A DNA stretch of 64,000 nt from Oxytricha trifallax (GCA_000711775.1 ARYC01000461.1:1-64000); one strand, 5' to 3'; numbered from the stretch's first letter, positions 22,892 through 34,654 are shown. Numbers and translations are program-made. The notes: generated from the sequence alone by a model not told the origin.

Positions 22892-23275
22892 GGGGGTAAA
22901 GTTTCCTGCACTAAAATGTTTTTGTTTTTTTAAATTAATCTTTTTAACAACTATAAATCAATTTACGGACAATTTTTATTGTTGCCATAATTTTTTATAA
23001 TTTAATCAATTAGTCAACTTTTTAAATTAGCATGGATTCTAAGCACTGTATAAGATCCATAACTTTTTTTCTGAAAAAAAAAATTCATCGAACAACCTTT
23101 AGGCATGTTAGGCTGGAACTGATGCATCATTTAAACATCTTATATTTGAGATGATTCCAAGCGTTCTCAATTCTTTACTTGTTATCTAAACTCCAGGTAA
23201 TTCTTTCACATCATGCTTCAATATCCTCATAATATTTAATGGGTCATAAAAAAGTGCAGGAAACTTCCCCACCCC
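22892..23275. mobile_element. 384-bp relic of an IS1595/ISXO2-like transposon
   Basis: Ends GGGGTAAAGTTTCCTGCAC and its near complement (GTGCAGGAAACTTCCCC). Inside, on minus, are remnants of a transposase C-terminus. No convincing target duplication. The 58527-58948 element has similar ends and a homologous coding remnant, so the two form a family; both appear internally deleted. Confidence 0.75.
23066..23210 (-). pseudogene. IS1595/ISXO2-like transposase, C-terminal remnant
   Basis: Minus strand reads NKQRIENAWNHLKYKMF, containing the expected IE..W..LK of the DDE glutamate region. After a frameshift it continues DASVPAQHAQRLFDEFFF, matching the (Y)LDEF(V)(F/W)R motif of IS1595/ISXO2 and Merlin transposases. 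Too short to function. Confidence 0.65.
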
Positions 23276-23959
23276 ATAGCTAATATGGATATAGTTATAA
23301 ATATATATACTCAGTATTTATAGTAATCTTAATAATTTATGTACAATTATAAATAGAATTTACCCCATACCAACATAAAAAGTAAGGTATTAAAATCTCA
23401 ACTAAAAGATAGTTAGTAATTTATTTTTATATTCTTAGTTTAGATTTAAGCAATTTTAAATATCCTTTGACGTTTTAAAAACTAAATAACATTTGTTATT
23501 TTAAGGTATCATAAGTATTTATACAGAGAAAAGCTTTTGAATACATAAAACCATATTAAAATATTTTTTATAATTTAATTTTACTAAAATCAATTATCTT
23601 AGTATAATTTATAGTTGATTAAACATCTATTATTATTAGGTCTATAGACTTTATGTTTTAATTTAAGACAGAAAATCATGCTCACACTATTTGAATAAAT
23701 CAATATTAATTGTTCACATATATCTATTTTTTTATTTTTGAAAATGTTTATATAGCAATATTAATTTTAATTTAGGTTTTCTAAACAATACGCGTTTAAA
23801 CTCATTGAAAATACTCACAGTAGCAGTTTAGGTATAATATCTACCAATTTTTTTGATAAAAGATAAATCACTATGGACTAAAATATTAAAAGTTTTTGGC
23901 TTCTCTTGTTGAAGCTCTTGTTATGTTTTGACTTTTTGAATTGCCAGGTATCATTAGAA
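23276..23959. other. AT-rich DNA, nothing recognised
   Basis: No gene or repeat supported. Confidence 0.4.
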
Positions 23960-24390
23960 TTCAAAATGGATTTAGCTTAATTTCAACTAGGACTGAATGA
24001 TTGTACTATTTTGATTTTTCATCTGCTTTTTGTCCATTAATTTGATTCAGGATTCACTTACAAGCAACCTTTTTTCCAAGTGGAGTTAGTCAGTTTTATA
24101 TGGACTTTAAGATTCCTTATCCAGCTGCAGCAAGAGGACTGGAGGTGGACCGTTTAAAATGTATTTTATAATTTAATGAGGAATAAATAAATACTACAAA
24201 TATTCAAGGTAAAAAACTTGGCATTGTTAATAATTAACCAAAATGGGAAACATTATTTAAACTATAAAGATAAAATGATATATATGTATAAAATTTACAA
24301 GTAATTGTAAAATTACAATTACTGTAGTTCAAAGATGATTTGAGTATATATAACAAGAAAAAAAATAAGAATTATAAAACTCAATTGATT
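23960..24390 (+). other. Coding-like segment, hypothetical
   Basis: GC-richer plus-strand patch. One frame begins MDLAQFQLGLNDCT; another gives SQFYMDFKIPYPAAARGLEVD followed by a long UAR-containing open stretch reaching the transposon at 24404. A GT...CAG interval at about 24033-24051 could be a very short intron linking the two, but this is speculative. Possible MDS; no family assigned. Confidence 0.3.
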
Positions 24391-24403
24391 ATTTTACTAA
24401 AAT

Positions 24404-25957
24404 GGGTGCTGTAGCAACAATTGCGAACTGTGGTAAAAATTGCGAACTTTAATACTATTTTAATTTAAATACAAAAGTTTTTAATTAAAAAAAAGCAGGT
24501 CTTAGGGGTGTAGCACCTAACGTAGTCACAAGGGTCAGAGCCCCTTGTTATCGCAAAGCTATAAAAAAGTATTGCAGTGTCTAGAGACAGCAGCCCCAGT
24601 GGGAGGGGTTTCGAGGGAGGTCAAAGCCCTCCCCCAAAAAACCCATTTAACCTCTTTTGTTAGTAAATTGATGCAATAAGTTCAACCGTTAAATTATAAT
24701 AATTAAAATGGAATAATTTTTTTCATAAGACAAATAAACATTATAAGACTCAGTTACTTAATAAATATTCAAAAGATTTTCAGACTTAGGTATATTGAAA
24801 AGAAATCTTTTATGCATACGCTGCTAATCCTAGATGTCTATCAAATTTTATAACATAACTAACAGTCTAGAATGTGTCATATATGAATGTGATATCTATA
24901 AATGCAGATCAAGAAAGTCTATTAGATAAGGACTTACTATATACTGCCCTTCTAACATGTACTTAAAAATTCTTGACGAAATTATTTTCAATTTAATTCC
25001 TTCTTGAATCAATATATATGAAGTTAGTAAAACACCTATCTGATCACTTATCGTTGAGAACTACAATATAGTCTATTTGTTAAATTTATCAAAATTTGAG
25101 GTATATTACACACAGATAAAATGTTAATAGAACAACGAAACTTTTTATTAAAAAATAATGTCCAAATGGACGAGTAGTTATGGTCACATAGGTATTTAAA
25201 GTACAGTTATCTTGAAGATACAATAGGTACAGATAAATCAGGATCGTTGTTTAATTGAAGAAGGTAGCTAAAGATGTAAAATATTTAGTGTTTTGAATAG
25301 GACAACATAAACTTTAGAGAAAATAATTTGTAAAAATTTTGAAAGAGATAGTATTGTCCATACAGACAGGTGGGCATTAATTGGGAAAAGCTTGAAATGA
25401 GTCACGAAAGACTTATAGATTAATCACAAGATGGTATATAAAGAACAATGGAACATAGTAATTTAATTGAATGACTATGGGCAGTCCTCAAATATCACAT
25501 AAAACATGTATATAATACATTACCTGGAAACCCAGAATAAATAAAACCATATTTATTTGAAGCATTATGGAGAAGAAATTTAGCATTATATTAAAAAACA
25601 TAAGACTGTTAATATTATATTGAACTGACATTTAATATTAACAGTATATGAATATTTAAAGATTTAATTTTAAACTTATCACATCAATTCACAAAAAAAA
25701 GAGGTCAATTGAGTATTTTTAGGCAGGGCAAAGTCCTCCCCCGAAACCCTCTCCCACTGGGGCTGCTGCTCCCTCTCCTGCAATTACTTTTTTATTTATT
25801 TTGCCAGCTCTCGCATATAAAATTAAAATTAGTATTACTGGTCGCAATTGTTACCACACTTCTCAATTGTTACAACAGTTCGCAATTTTTACTGCAGTTT
25901 GTAATTGACTCTCACAGTTACAATTGTAAACACAGTTTGCATTTGACTACAACACCC
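24404..25957. mobile_element. 1.55-kb IS1595/ISXO2-like (Merlin-type) DNA transposon
   Basis: Ends GGGTGCTGTAGCAACAATTG and its complement-like right end CTACAACACCC. The flanking 9-mers TACTAAAAT and TGCTTAAAT agree at 7 of 9 positions, suggesting a 9-bp target duplication. Subterminal regions are GC-rich inverted repeats (GGGAGGGGTTTCGAGGGAGG near 24610 against 25730-25770) plus tandem ~22-bp units around CAATTGCGAACTG, more numerous on the right. One plus-strand transposase pseudogene lies inside. Confidence 0.82.
24867..25651 (+). pseudogene. IS1595/ISXO2-like DDE transposase, decayed
   Basis: N-terminal remnant with cysteines (CVIYECDIYKC), as in the zinc-binding N-terminus of this family. 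The catalytic middle gives RCKIFSVLNRTTQTLEKII and SIVHTDRWALIGKSLK (second Asp near 25362). After a frameshift, the C-terminus gives EHSNLIE, an in-frame TGA at 25472-25474, LWAVLKYHIKHVYNTLPG and LFEALWRRNLALYQ. The order VHTDRW...NLIExLWxxLK...LWRRN is characteristic of DDE_Tnp_IS1595 proteins. TGA codons and frame changes show it is dead. Confidence 0.8.
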
Positions 25958-26105
25958 TGCTTAAATGATTTAAAAGAATCGCAATTATTGATAAATGTAC
26001 GGATCAATAATTAATATATATGAAATTTAAGGGGGAATCTAAGTCAGTGGCAAAATTTTCGAAATCGGTGAAAAATTAATTTTTAAAAACTCACCAAAAT
26101 CATAA

Positions 26106-26655
26106 ATCCGTGGCATAATAAAATTTTATGCTTTTTATAATTGGGAATCATTAAGTTCCTCAATAAATATGAAAATTTTATCACAGATATTTATAAAATC
26201 TCCATCATAAAAACTTACCCATATGACAGGCACTGTCTCACATGTATAATTAATTAAAATTTCAAAAATAATTTGTTTCACTTTTCAAATCATTTTCTAA
26301 TAATAGTATATCCATATAAATATCAATGAAATATGATCACATTTATAAATAATGAAATTTTGAACAAAGTAAATATGAAGTATGTTATAGACTAATTGGT
26401 AATGGGATCATATTTTATTGATATTTTTATGGATATATTATTAGCAAATTATTTGAAAAATGATGCAAATTATTTGAAAAATGATGCAAATTATTTTTGA
26501 AATTTAATTAATTATACATGTGAAACAGTGCCTGCCAAATGCCTAAGTTTTTATTATTGATATTTTATAAATATCTGTGATAAAATTTTCATATTTATTG
26601 AGGTACTTAATGATTCCCATTTAGAAAAATTATTAAATTTTATTATACCACCTAT
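26106..26655. repeat. Inverted repeat, ~240-bp arms
   Basis: Arms at about 26106-26345 and 26410-26655, sharing GGGAATCATTAAGT, CAATAAATATGAAAATTTTA and TTATGGATATA blocks. The right arm has a 21-bp tandem duplication (CAAATTATTTGAAAAATGATG) near 26448-26489. No coding content. Possible MITE or palindromic IES; the arms are less perfect than in the MITE family. Confidence 0.8.
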
Positions 26656-26829
26656 TTAGAAATCCAATATAGTTTGACACCTACCACAGATTTACATATT
26701 TATAAAAGTAAGCAAAAAATTGGAGAAATAAAAAATAAATACAAAAATAAAACCCATTAGTTATAAAAATAAATACGAGAGATAGCTATTTAAACAAAAG
26801 CTTCATTACTAAATTTTGCAATTTATTAG

Positions 26830-27556
26830 AAAAATTCTATGAGTGTAGAAGGATGCTTAAGAGTGAAAGCATAGAGAAATTATTAGCAAAATAGATGTAC
26901 AGTAATTGCAACTTTTGCAGGAGCAGCCCCTCTTAGACAGTAAGCTTTCATGAGATTCATGGCAAAACTTATTTTATTTTTATTTTAATGGCACCTTCAG
27001 TTTGGGGTTTTCGCTCTTGATCCTGACCCACCTTCACATTCCATATTCTTCACAAATCTTCTTAATGTCAGAATGTTGACAAATATGTAGGTTTAAAAAA
27101 ATGAAAGATCCTTAAAGATGAAGCTAATAAGAACTTCATTGCTTTCTAGTGGTAACATCCTCAGCATAAGTTTCTTGGTTCCTTTCCTACGCAGTAGTTT
27201 AATGGATTCTTCAGAAAATTATCAAAATTTGGGAAATAAGGCATTATTGGACTTTTTGATTTGCAAGCCAAGTAAGGGACGAATCTTCGAATGGTTGCGG
27301 TAGGGTACCACATAATCCTCCGTGAAAAGACGCAGGTAGTTTGAATCTTCTACTAGAACATCTATCCAAGGATCCGAGATAAACGAACATCTTTGTTTCT
27401 CATGCTATACCAGAGCCATTCAACAAGGCACCTATATCATGTTATTTCGTTGTATCTTAGGTTATTTTCACTCGATTATATTAAATGCAGCTGCTTTCCT
27501 CTAGTGTCCATCTGAATTTCTCCCCAATGCAGTAAGGTACCGTTTGAATTTTCCTT
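26830..27556 (-). other. Candidate MDS block c of a split minus-strand gene
   Basis: GC-richer minus-strand region. From the candidate pointer AAGG (CCTT on plus, 27553-27556) the frame reads RKIQTVPYCIGEKFRWTLEE and remains open for ~50 codons with three UAR codons to TGA near 27380. A second frame then gives DPWIDVLVEDSNYLRLFTED and VVPYRNHSKIRPLLGLQ. The shift between frames is unexplained (an intron, a small IES or decay). No family recognised. It follows block b across a ~960-bp palindrome. Confidence 0.4.
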
Positions 27557-28515
27557 ATAAGGTAGAATTTTTGAAATTCAAGTCAATCAGAAACTGTTAA
27601 ATTAAAAAGAGAGGTATATAATCAGGTCCTTAGTAGATTAGTTATTAATATTAAAAAGCTGAAATTAGATTTCAATCCATCTTCTATAGCAGTATTAGTT
27701 GCACTTTCATCTCTGTTCTCTTCTTAGTAATGTGTTAGAACTTTAATCCTCCGAACATCTAGTGCTTTAGTGTGTGTAGTATCACTTAAATCCGTGCTCT
27801 CATATATCGGTAGCTTATCGTAGTAAATCTGCGTGATTTTGAGATTTCGACATTTGACTCAGAGCTTCCGTAACTAACAGTATACTGTTAAAAACGAGCA
27901 ACAACTGTAAAATATTGTATCGTAAATCGATATTTTATATGTTACATATAATTTGATGCTGCAGCCTTACATTAACACCACTATTTTCACAAATATATTT
28001 CATTTTTGCCTAAAATTAAAACATTTATGGAATAATAATTCTCTAAAGAAAAATAATTTTTTGCAAAGGCAAAAATGAAATATATTTGTGAAAATAGTGG
28101 TGTTAATGTAAGGCTGCAGCATCAAATTATATGTAACATATAAAATATCGATTTACGATACAATATTTTACAGTTGTTGCTCGTTTTTAACAGTATACTG
28201 TTAGTTACGGAAGCTCTGAGTCAAATGTCGAAATCTCAAAATCACGCAGATTTACTACGATAAGCTACCGATATATGAGAGCACGGATTTAAGTGATACT
28301 ACACACACTAAAGCACTAGATGTTCGGAGGATTAAAGTTCTAACACATTACTAAGAAGAGAACAGAGATGAAAGTGCAACTAATACTGCTATAGAAGATG
28401 GATTGAAATCTAATTTCAGCTTTTTAATATTAATAACTAATCTACTAAGGACCTGATTATATACCTCTCTTTTTAATTTAACAGTTTCTGATTGACTTGA
28501 ATTTCAAAAATTCTA
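27557..28515. repeat. ~960-bp palindromic IES-like block
   Basis: Arms of about 455 bp (27559-28013 and 28068-28519) appear identical over their length around a ~55-bp spacer. It is bracketed by AAGG (plus-strand CCTT) at 27553-27556 and 28516-28519, which could serve as a 4-bp pointer; joining there keeps the reading frame of blocks b and c. The arms contain a coding-like stretch (for example KALDVRRIKVLTHYQEEN, plus strand in the right arm and minus in the left), so they may be an inverted duplication of a genuine segment. Confidence 0.8.
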
Positions 28516-28838
28516 CCTTAACATGATTAGACTTTCGTAGGAGTTTTACCACTTGTCATTAGATGGGGCAAAAATTCCTGAATAACTTTTCATCTAGTTG
28601 TAATACTTTTGGCATATTTTCTAATAAATATCCCATCCACATTGTGCTTCAGAGATCCAATTAAACTTCTTCACACTAAAGGGAAAATGCTAAAATGTCA
28701 AGAGTGTCAATCCTAATATATACTTGCTTATTAAGCCATTCGAGACCTTATATCTCTCTTACTCATTAAATTCTTGTTATTCTTACAAGTAGAATAAGCT
28801 CGATTGTGTTCTCAAAATCCTACTCATCTGACATGCAT
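28516..28838 (-). CDS. Hypothetical protein segment (candidate MDS block b)
   Basis: Minus-strand frame open for 103 codons from ATG 28827-28825 (MSRILRTQSSLFYLQEQQ...) to the palindrome at 28516, with about ten UAR codons and no TGA. It includes the hydrophobic stretch GLISKYILGLTLLTF, then WISEAQCGWDIYQKICQKYY. GC is well above the flanks. It may extend upstream into block a through a TTTTA pointer, in which case the ATG is internal. Function unknown. Confidence 0.5.
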
Positions 28839-28848
28839 TCAGTTAAAA

Positions 28849-29424
28849 TAGTAAAGAAATTATGAATTAAATAATCCTTAAATAAATAGAAATATAAATA
28901 TAATCATACTTGTATATTTTTTATAATTTATTTTTAGAAATTTGGTTGATTTATTAAATTAATTTATACTGTGGGACCAAGCAGTAAAAGTTATTTATAC
29001 TTGCTACTTGGTCCCAATATAAATATATTTAAATATAATTTAAATTTATAAATAAAATATTTAAGAATTTATACCAAAAAGGTAATTACTTTTCTACAAA
29101 AATTAAATGTAATTTATTGCAGTTAAAATATATAAATAAAAATAAATTACATTTAATTTTTGTAGAAAAGTAATTACCTTTTTGGTATAAATTCTTAAAT
29201 ATTTTATTTATAAATTTAAATTATATTTAAATATATTTATATTGGGACCAAGTAGCAAGTATAAATAACTTTTACTGCTTGGTCCCACAGTATAAATTAA
29301 TTTAATAAATCAACCAAATTTCTAAAAATAAATTATAAAAAATATACAAGTATGATTATATTTATATTTCTATTTATTTAAGGATTATTTAATTCATAAT
29401 TTCTTTACTATTTTAACTGATTGC
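28849..29424. repeat. ~580-bp palindromic IES-like block
   Basis: Arms 28839-29115 and 29143-29420 are near-perfect complements around a 27-bp spacer. Each arm holds a GC-richer hairpin of TGGGACCAAG and CTTGGTCCCA. TTTTA (TAAAA on plus) occurs at both edges (28844-28848 and 29425-29429) and could act as a pointer; joining there makes blocks a and b one open frame. Confidence 0.85.
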
Positions 29425-29790
29425 TAAAAGGAATCACGTGAACAACGAAAATCCTCACCTTGAAACCTCTCAGAGCCTTTCATGCATGTAAACTCCACAA
29501 AGCAGCTAGTTCTTTATGGTACCCATTCGATATCGTTGCTTGTAAAGGTATTAAAGTGAATGGCAAATAGGCCTCTGGCTCATCCTTCTTCTCCCCATTT
29601 CTTATGGCTGTTAAAGACCCAGTAGATTTGCCTTGATGGCGGCAGCTACTCCAGAGATGCTTTGTTATGCTACAGCTGTTCACGACACTAGGGTCAGTTA
29701 GCCAGAGATATAGCAGTCGCCATTTTGGGGAGTCAAAATTACTTAACAAGTCTATCTTTTGTAAATTATCTGGTTCTAGTTAGAGGTTCT
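29425..29790 (-). CDS. Hypothetical protein segment (candidate MDS block a)
   Basis: GC ~45%, unlike the flanks. Two minus-strand frames look coding. Frame p is open for about 110 codons (LLSNFDSPKWRLLYLWLTD ... ELAALWSLHA) to TGA at 29479-29477. Frame q (QIYWVFNSHKKWGEEG, a TGA, then FNTFTSNDIEWVPQ and MKGSERFQGEDFRC) runs to the edge of the palindrome and joins block b in frame at TTTTA. Either a frameshift or an intron separates p and q, or only one is real. No family recognised. Confidence 0.45.
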
Positions 29791-31149
29791 ATGAATAATG
29801 GACTTTATGCAAAATATATATCTTTTTTAATGACTCTAATATATTGAAAATTAAAATAAAAAAATTTCCTTATTACATCATGTTTATCATTTTATGTATA
29901 AAATAAAAAATTATTAATTTTAATCATTAGTCTAAACTTGTATCTTAGAATATACAACATTGAGATAATGGAAATCATTCAAGTTCTAATTAATCTTAAA
30001 CTTTCTTATTTATTTCTTCGATCTTATATTTTTACTCTAAATAATCGCTTAGAAAATTCTTTGAGATTTCTATTCATGATGTTTACATTTAGTATGTTAA
30101 TGGTGATAGATGAATTAGTCTGGAGAATTATGAATTTAATATTAGAATGTTATTAAAGCATTTATAAACATTTAAAAAATATTTTGATAATAAACAGAAA
30201 TTATATAAAAATAATTAGTATTTAATATATTAGATATAAAGATATTTAAAATAACGTTTCTACGTCATTTGATTTTGAATTAATTTATAAAAAAGCTCTG
30301 TCTAATATAACAAATAATAATAATCCTTAACGAAACTTAAGTATAAGTCTAATAGCAATTTAAGCGAATCAATAAAATTAAAAATGATATATACTTAAAA
30401 TATATTAAATAATTTAATCTTAAATTTAATCATAAAATATAAATTTGTTTGGAATTTTAAAATTAATGGAATTACAAACCTGTATGATGATATAAAATAT
30501 AATGCAAAAATAAAAAACTAAAGCGTTTATTTATAAATTGTATCATATTTTATAAAGATTTAATTAAAAACATTAATAAAATTATTCATATAAAACAGGA
30601 TAATACATTATATCTATATTTACATTTCATATTATTTTTATATAGTCATCAATTTTTTTTCAAAATATTTATCTGGTTCTAATAACCTTAAAATCTTTAA
30701 CTTTAGTTTTATAATATTTTAGAGATATATTCTTTTATTATGCTAATTATTTTTCATTTTTACAGGGAATTTATTTGATGAACAGCCTTGTCAATATTTT
30801 ATATGGTGTTAAATAAACTCGAAACAATTTACATTTATTTAAAGTCTGAATTATATACATAAATATCAAAACATCTTAATTTATGAAGTATTAAATTTAT
30901 TATGAAAATTATATATATTTATTTAATAAATAATATATAATATTATATATCTTTGAATCGTTGTCTTTTAATGCTCGCAGAGATTTTATAAAATAATGAA
31001 AATTAAATTTTGTTTTCTTAAAAAGTGAGATATATATTAATTATATATCTTATCTTTTTTGTTTATCTACTTCTAAAAACTTGTTTCGAATTTTCCTATA
31101 TTAATTTAATTGATTAATTATTATATTTTTCGGTTTATTTATTTTTTAA
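29791..31149. other. AT-rich DNA, nothing recognised
   Basis: No gene or repeat supported. The plus-strand open frame at 29938-30156 is hydrophobic, AT-rich and most likely chance. Confidence 0.4.
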
Positions 31150-31151
31150 TA

Positions 31152-31566
31152 TTGTAGAAATACTTTTGAATTTGGAAAATTAATTAAAATTAAATTTAAT
31201 ATAAATCAAAATCTTGGCAGTTAAAGTTGGCCAATTTGAACGATCTTGGGCTCATTCGATAGAGAATTAAAAATTAGCTGGACTTTATTATTGGCGGTAC
31301 TATTTTATCACATCCCTGGAGCGAGATAACTCGACTTTAATTAAACACCTCTAAATTCATTAAATTATACCCTCACATTAAAGTCGAGTTATCTCGCTTC
31401 AGGGATGTGATAAAATAGTACCGCCAATAATAAAGTCCAGCTAATTTTGAATTCTCTATCGAATGAGCCCAAGATCGTTCAAATTGGCCAACTTTAACTG
31501 CCAAGATTTTGATTTATATTAAATTTAATTTTAATTAATTTTCCAAATTCAAATGTATTTCTACAA
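31152..31566. mobile_element. Palindromic MITE, copy B
   Basis: 415 bp, ends TTGTAGAAATACTTTTGAA and complement, flanked by TA. Internal blocks match copy A closely (TGGCCAATTTGAACGATC, TAAAATAGTACCGCC). Confidence 0.92.
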
Positions 31567-31568
31567 TA

Positions 31569-32068
31569 ATATTATTTTAATGGATATATCTTTGATTTAA
31601 AATATTAAAAATGCTATTTTTAGCATTTATTATGATTTAATATTAATTACATACGACTATATGATTTGAATACCTACATAATTGTAAAGTAATTTACTAT
31701 TCTTGATTTATTTATATTAAATTATTTATTTAAATAATATGCAAAATAACACTCCTTTATATACTTATAATAAATGCAATATTTTAATAAGTATTTATAT
31801 CTATTTATATATATAAACATTATTAAAAATATTATAATTAGGTGTTTTAATAAAAATAAATTTAATGATAACCGAGATTTAGATTAAAAAGTTGCATATA
31901 TTATTATTGAAATTCTTAATTAAACTTCTTGAATTTTATTATGTAAAAGATATTCCATTATTAGAAATATTAATATTAAGTAAAATGTTACCCAAAACCT
32001 AGAAAGAAATTTTGATAAATAATAGTATTACATTTTACAAATGTTTTTCAAAATTATTAATTTTTGGG
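31569..32068. other. AT-rich DNA, nothing recognised
   Basis: No supported feature. Confidence 0.35.
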
Positions 32069-32540
32069 GGGTAAGTTTCTTGCCCAGTCTTATTACAAAA
32101 AATAACTTTAAGGGAAATTTCCTGGCATGTATTAAATTTAATTTTTTTATTCTTTGTGATTATGTTTTCTTTGACAACCACAAAATACTTATAAGTCTTC
32201 CACTACTTGTAATTCGAGTATTTACTCGATGCTTTATTATATTTTGTTAAATATACTTAATAAAAGTTGGTATTTTATTATTAAAAACATCTTAATTTTC
32301 AGAAAAAAATAAAATTCTTTGTAAGAATTTCAATTGTAAATGACTTAATTTATCCAATTTATGATATAAAAATGCATTCACATTTTTTATTTTGAAACAC
32401 TTTAAGATTTTTTTATTTATCATTTAAATAATTAACGAGTAAAAAAATTATTAAGTATACTTTTATTATATAATTTTATAAATATTATTAAAAAACCACT
32501 TGCTGGAAACTTACATCTTGCCAGGAAACTTCCTTTCCTT
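32069..32540. mobile_element. Possible small element with AAGTTTC(C/T)TGCC ends
   Basis: Left side has GGGGTAAGTTTCTTGCC and, 40 bp inward, AGGGAAATTTCCTGGCA. The right side has TTGCTGGAAACTTAC and CTTGCCAGGAAACTTCC. These resemble the ends of the 22892 and 58527 elements. The interior is AT-rich with no transposase remnant that I can read. No target duplication identified. Confidence 0.4.
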
Positions 32541-32570
32541 ATTTTTTTATTGCAGTATTATTGTACGAAT

Positions 32571-32965
32571 ACATTTGATTTGGGAAAATTAATTTAAATT
32601 AATTAATTAATAATCAAAATTTAGGCAGTTAACTTTCTGGAAACCTAAATAATATGGTACTTGTTCAAGAGAGAGTATAAAATGAGACTTTACTATTGGT
32701 GGTACCATTCTATCGCATTCCTGGAGCGAAATAAATCGACTTTAATTTTTGGCATTAAAATAACCAAATAAATTACCAAAAATTAAAGTCGATTTATTTC
32801 GCTCCAGGAATGCGATAGAATGGTTTCACCAATAGTAAAGTCTCATTTTATATTCTCTCGAACAAGTACCATATTATTTAGGTTTCCAGAAAGTTAACTG
32901 CCATAATTTTGATTAATAATTAATTAACTTAAATTAATTTTCCCAAATTAAATGTATTCCTACAG
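32571..32965. mobile_element. Palindromic MITE, copy C
   Basis: 395 bp, ends TTGTACGAATACATTTGAT and ...GTATTCCTACAG, flanked by TA. The most diverged copy: internal blocks differ (AGTTAACTTTCTGGAAACC), but the GAGCGAAATAAATCGACTTTAA stem is homologous to the GAGATAACTCGACTTTAA stem of the others. Confidence 0.85.
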
Positions 32966-32967
32966 TA

Positions 32968-34652
32968 ATAAATTTAAAGTAAAATCATTTCATTTTTGTA
33001 ATATTCTATATCTTTTAAGTGATGGTTAACTGATCTATCAAAATTATTATAAATAACAATATGTATATCTCTAAGCCTTTATTAATAGAATCTGGCTATA
33101 TATCATAGAAGATATACAAAATTGTATTTTCTAACTTAAAAATGTTGAGAACTATAAAGTCACTTATTTTATTTTGAAAAAATTTCCAAAAAATAAGTGA
33201 CTGTATGAATAAATCAAAATAAAATAAATTATTCACAATTATTTAGCTTAAAAATAAATCTCATTTTTTATTAAAAATAATTTAAGATAATTTATTAAAG
33301 AATACCAAGATAATTTATTCTCATCTTACACTTTAATTTTTAAATAATTTTAATTCATAAATCTAATTGAGTAAGTGTAAATTATAATTGTAATCTTTAG
33401 CTCATTCATAAATAATTGATTATTTATTATTAATAAATTAACTAACATCTTTCTAAAAAGTATTAACTTTTTTGAAATACTTTATTTTGTATGATATTAT
33501 TATGACTAGTTACAATTTAAGCCATATATTATAAAACTTTTAGTAGTATTATATATTGAACTATATGTGAATAACTTTCTCTTGACTTTCGTATATAAAT
33601 AAGAACTTTTGTGAAAAATTATCTCACATTTACTCACTAATTACTTCCTAATAATAATATGAATTAATTAAGCATAAAAAACATTAATAATAGTAAATGA
33701 GAATAGATTGATTAAATTATTAAATTAATGTAGGGCAATTGATAAATTCTCGGCAACTTTTCTCGATTGCCTTACATATTGAAAAATATAATTAAAATAA
33801 TCAACTAAGGTATGATTAATATTATAGTTAATACCTTTTAGTAAAAGTTTATTAATTGTAATAATTGCCTGAATATATAAAATATTTACCAATTCCTTAA
33901 ATTTATTACAATAAAAAAGAAGAAATTTTATCTTTCAGGATCAAATTCAAGTTTTTTCATTAAATGTAAATAATACATAAAGCCAAACCAAAGATGTTAA
34001 ATGATTAGTTTGCAATTTAACTGTAAGACTGGTCATAGTGTTTTTAATTATATTTTTAACTGTGAAATGATTAAATTGAAACATCAATTAACTATTTAAA
34101 ACCAAATAATAATGAATGTTCAAGATATAGAAACCTATACGATGATTTGAGGCTAAGAATTTATATGATTAATAGAAATAAGTATAAGGATTGAAAGCGA
34201 TATTAAAAATTAGAATGGAAAATTACGATATAAATATCATAATAAATGTATTCGATTCTTTACAAAATTTTTAGTTTGCCTACATAGAATAATATTTTTA
34301 AGATACTTAAAAGACTTGTAGAATTTATTCACTATTCAATATGGAAACTTAAGAAAATGAACATTAAGGCAAAGATTAATGGCAAAGAAAAAAAACTAAA
34401 TACATATAATATTGAATTTATTGAATCAACAGAAGAAAAAATACCAGTTGAAAAAATAAAAAGATAATGGAATATAACTATGTGAAAAATGCTGGCATTT
34501 GTCAATGTCCATGGTATACATTTATTTGCTTATAAAGCCCTTGCAGCAACTATTGTAATAGAACAATATATAATAAACTAATTAATTAATTCATGAATTA
34601 TAAATGACATCCTAGTAGTCTCTTTGATACTGAAGCACATACTTAAGCCAAG
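32968..34652. other. AT-rich DNA, nothing recognised
   Basis: About 1.7 kb. A small GGCAATTGA/TCGATTGCC stem lies near 33733-33776. No gene supported. Confidence 0.4.
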
Positions 34653-34654
34653 TA

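Noticed and set aside
27001..27012. TTTGGGGTTTT, a possible telomere-like TBE end (also one at 20351)
   Set aside because: Single G4T4-like unit without a partner, flanking AnT duplication or TBE sequence next to it.
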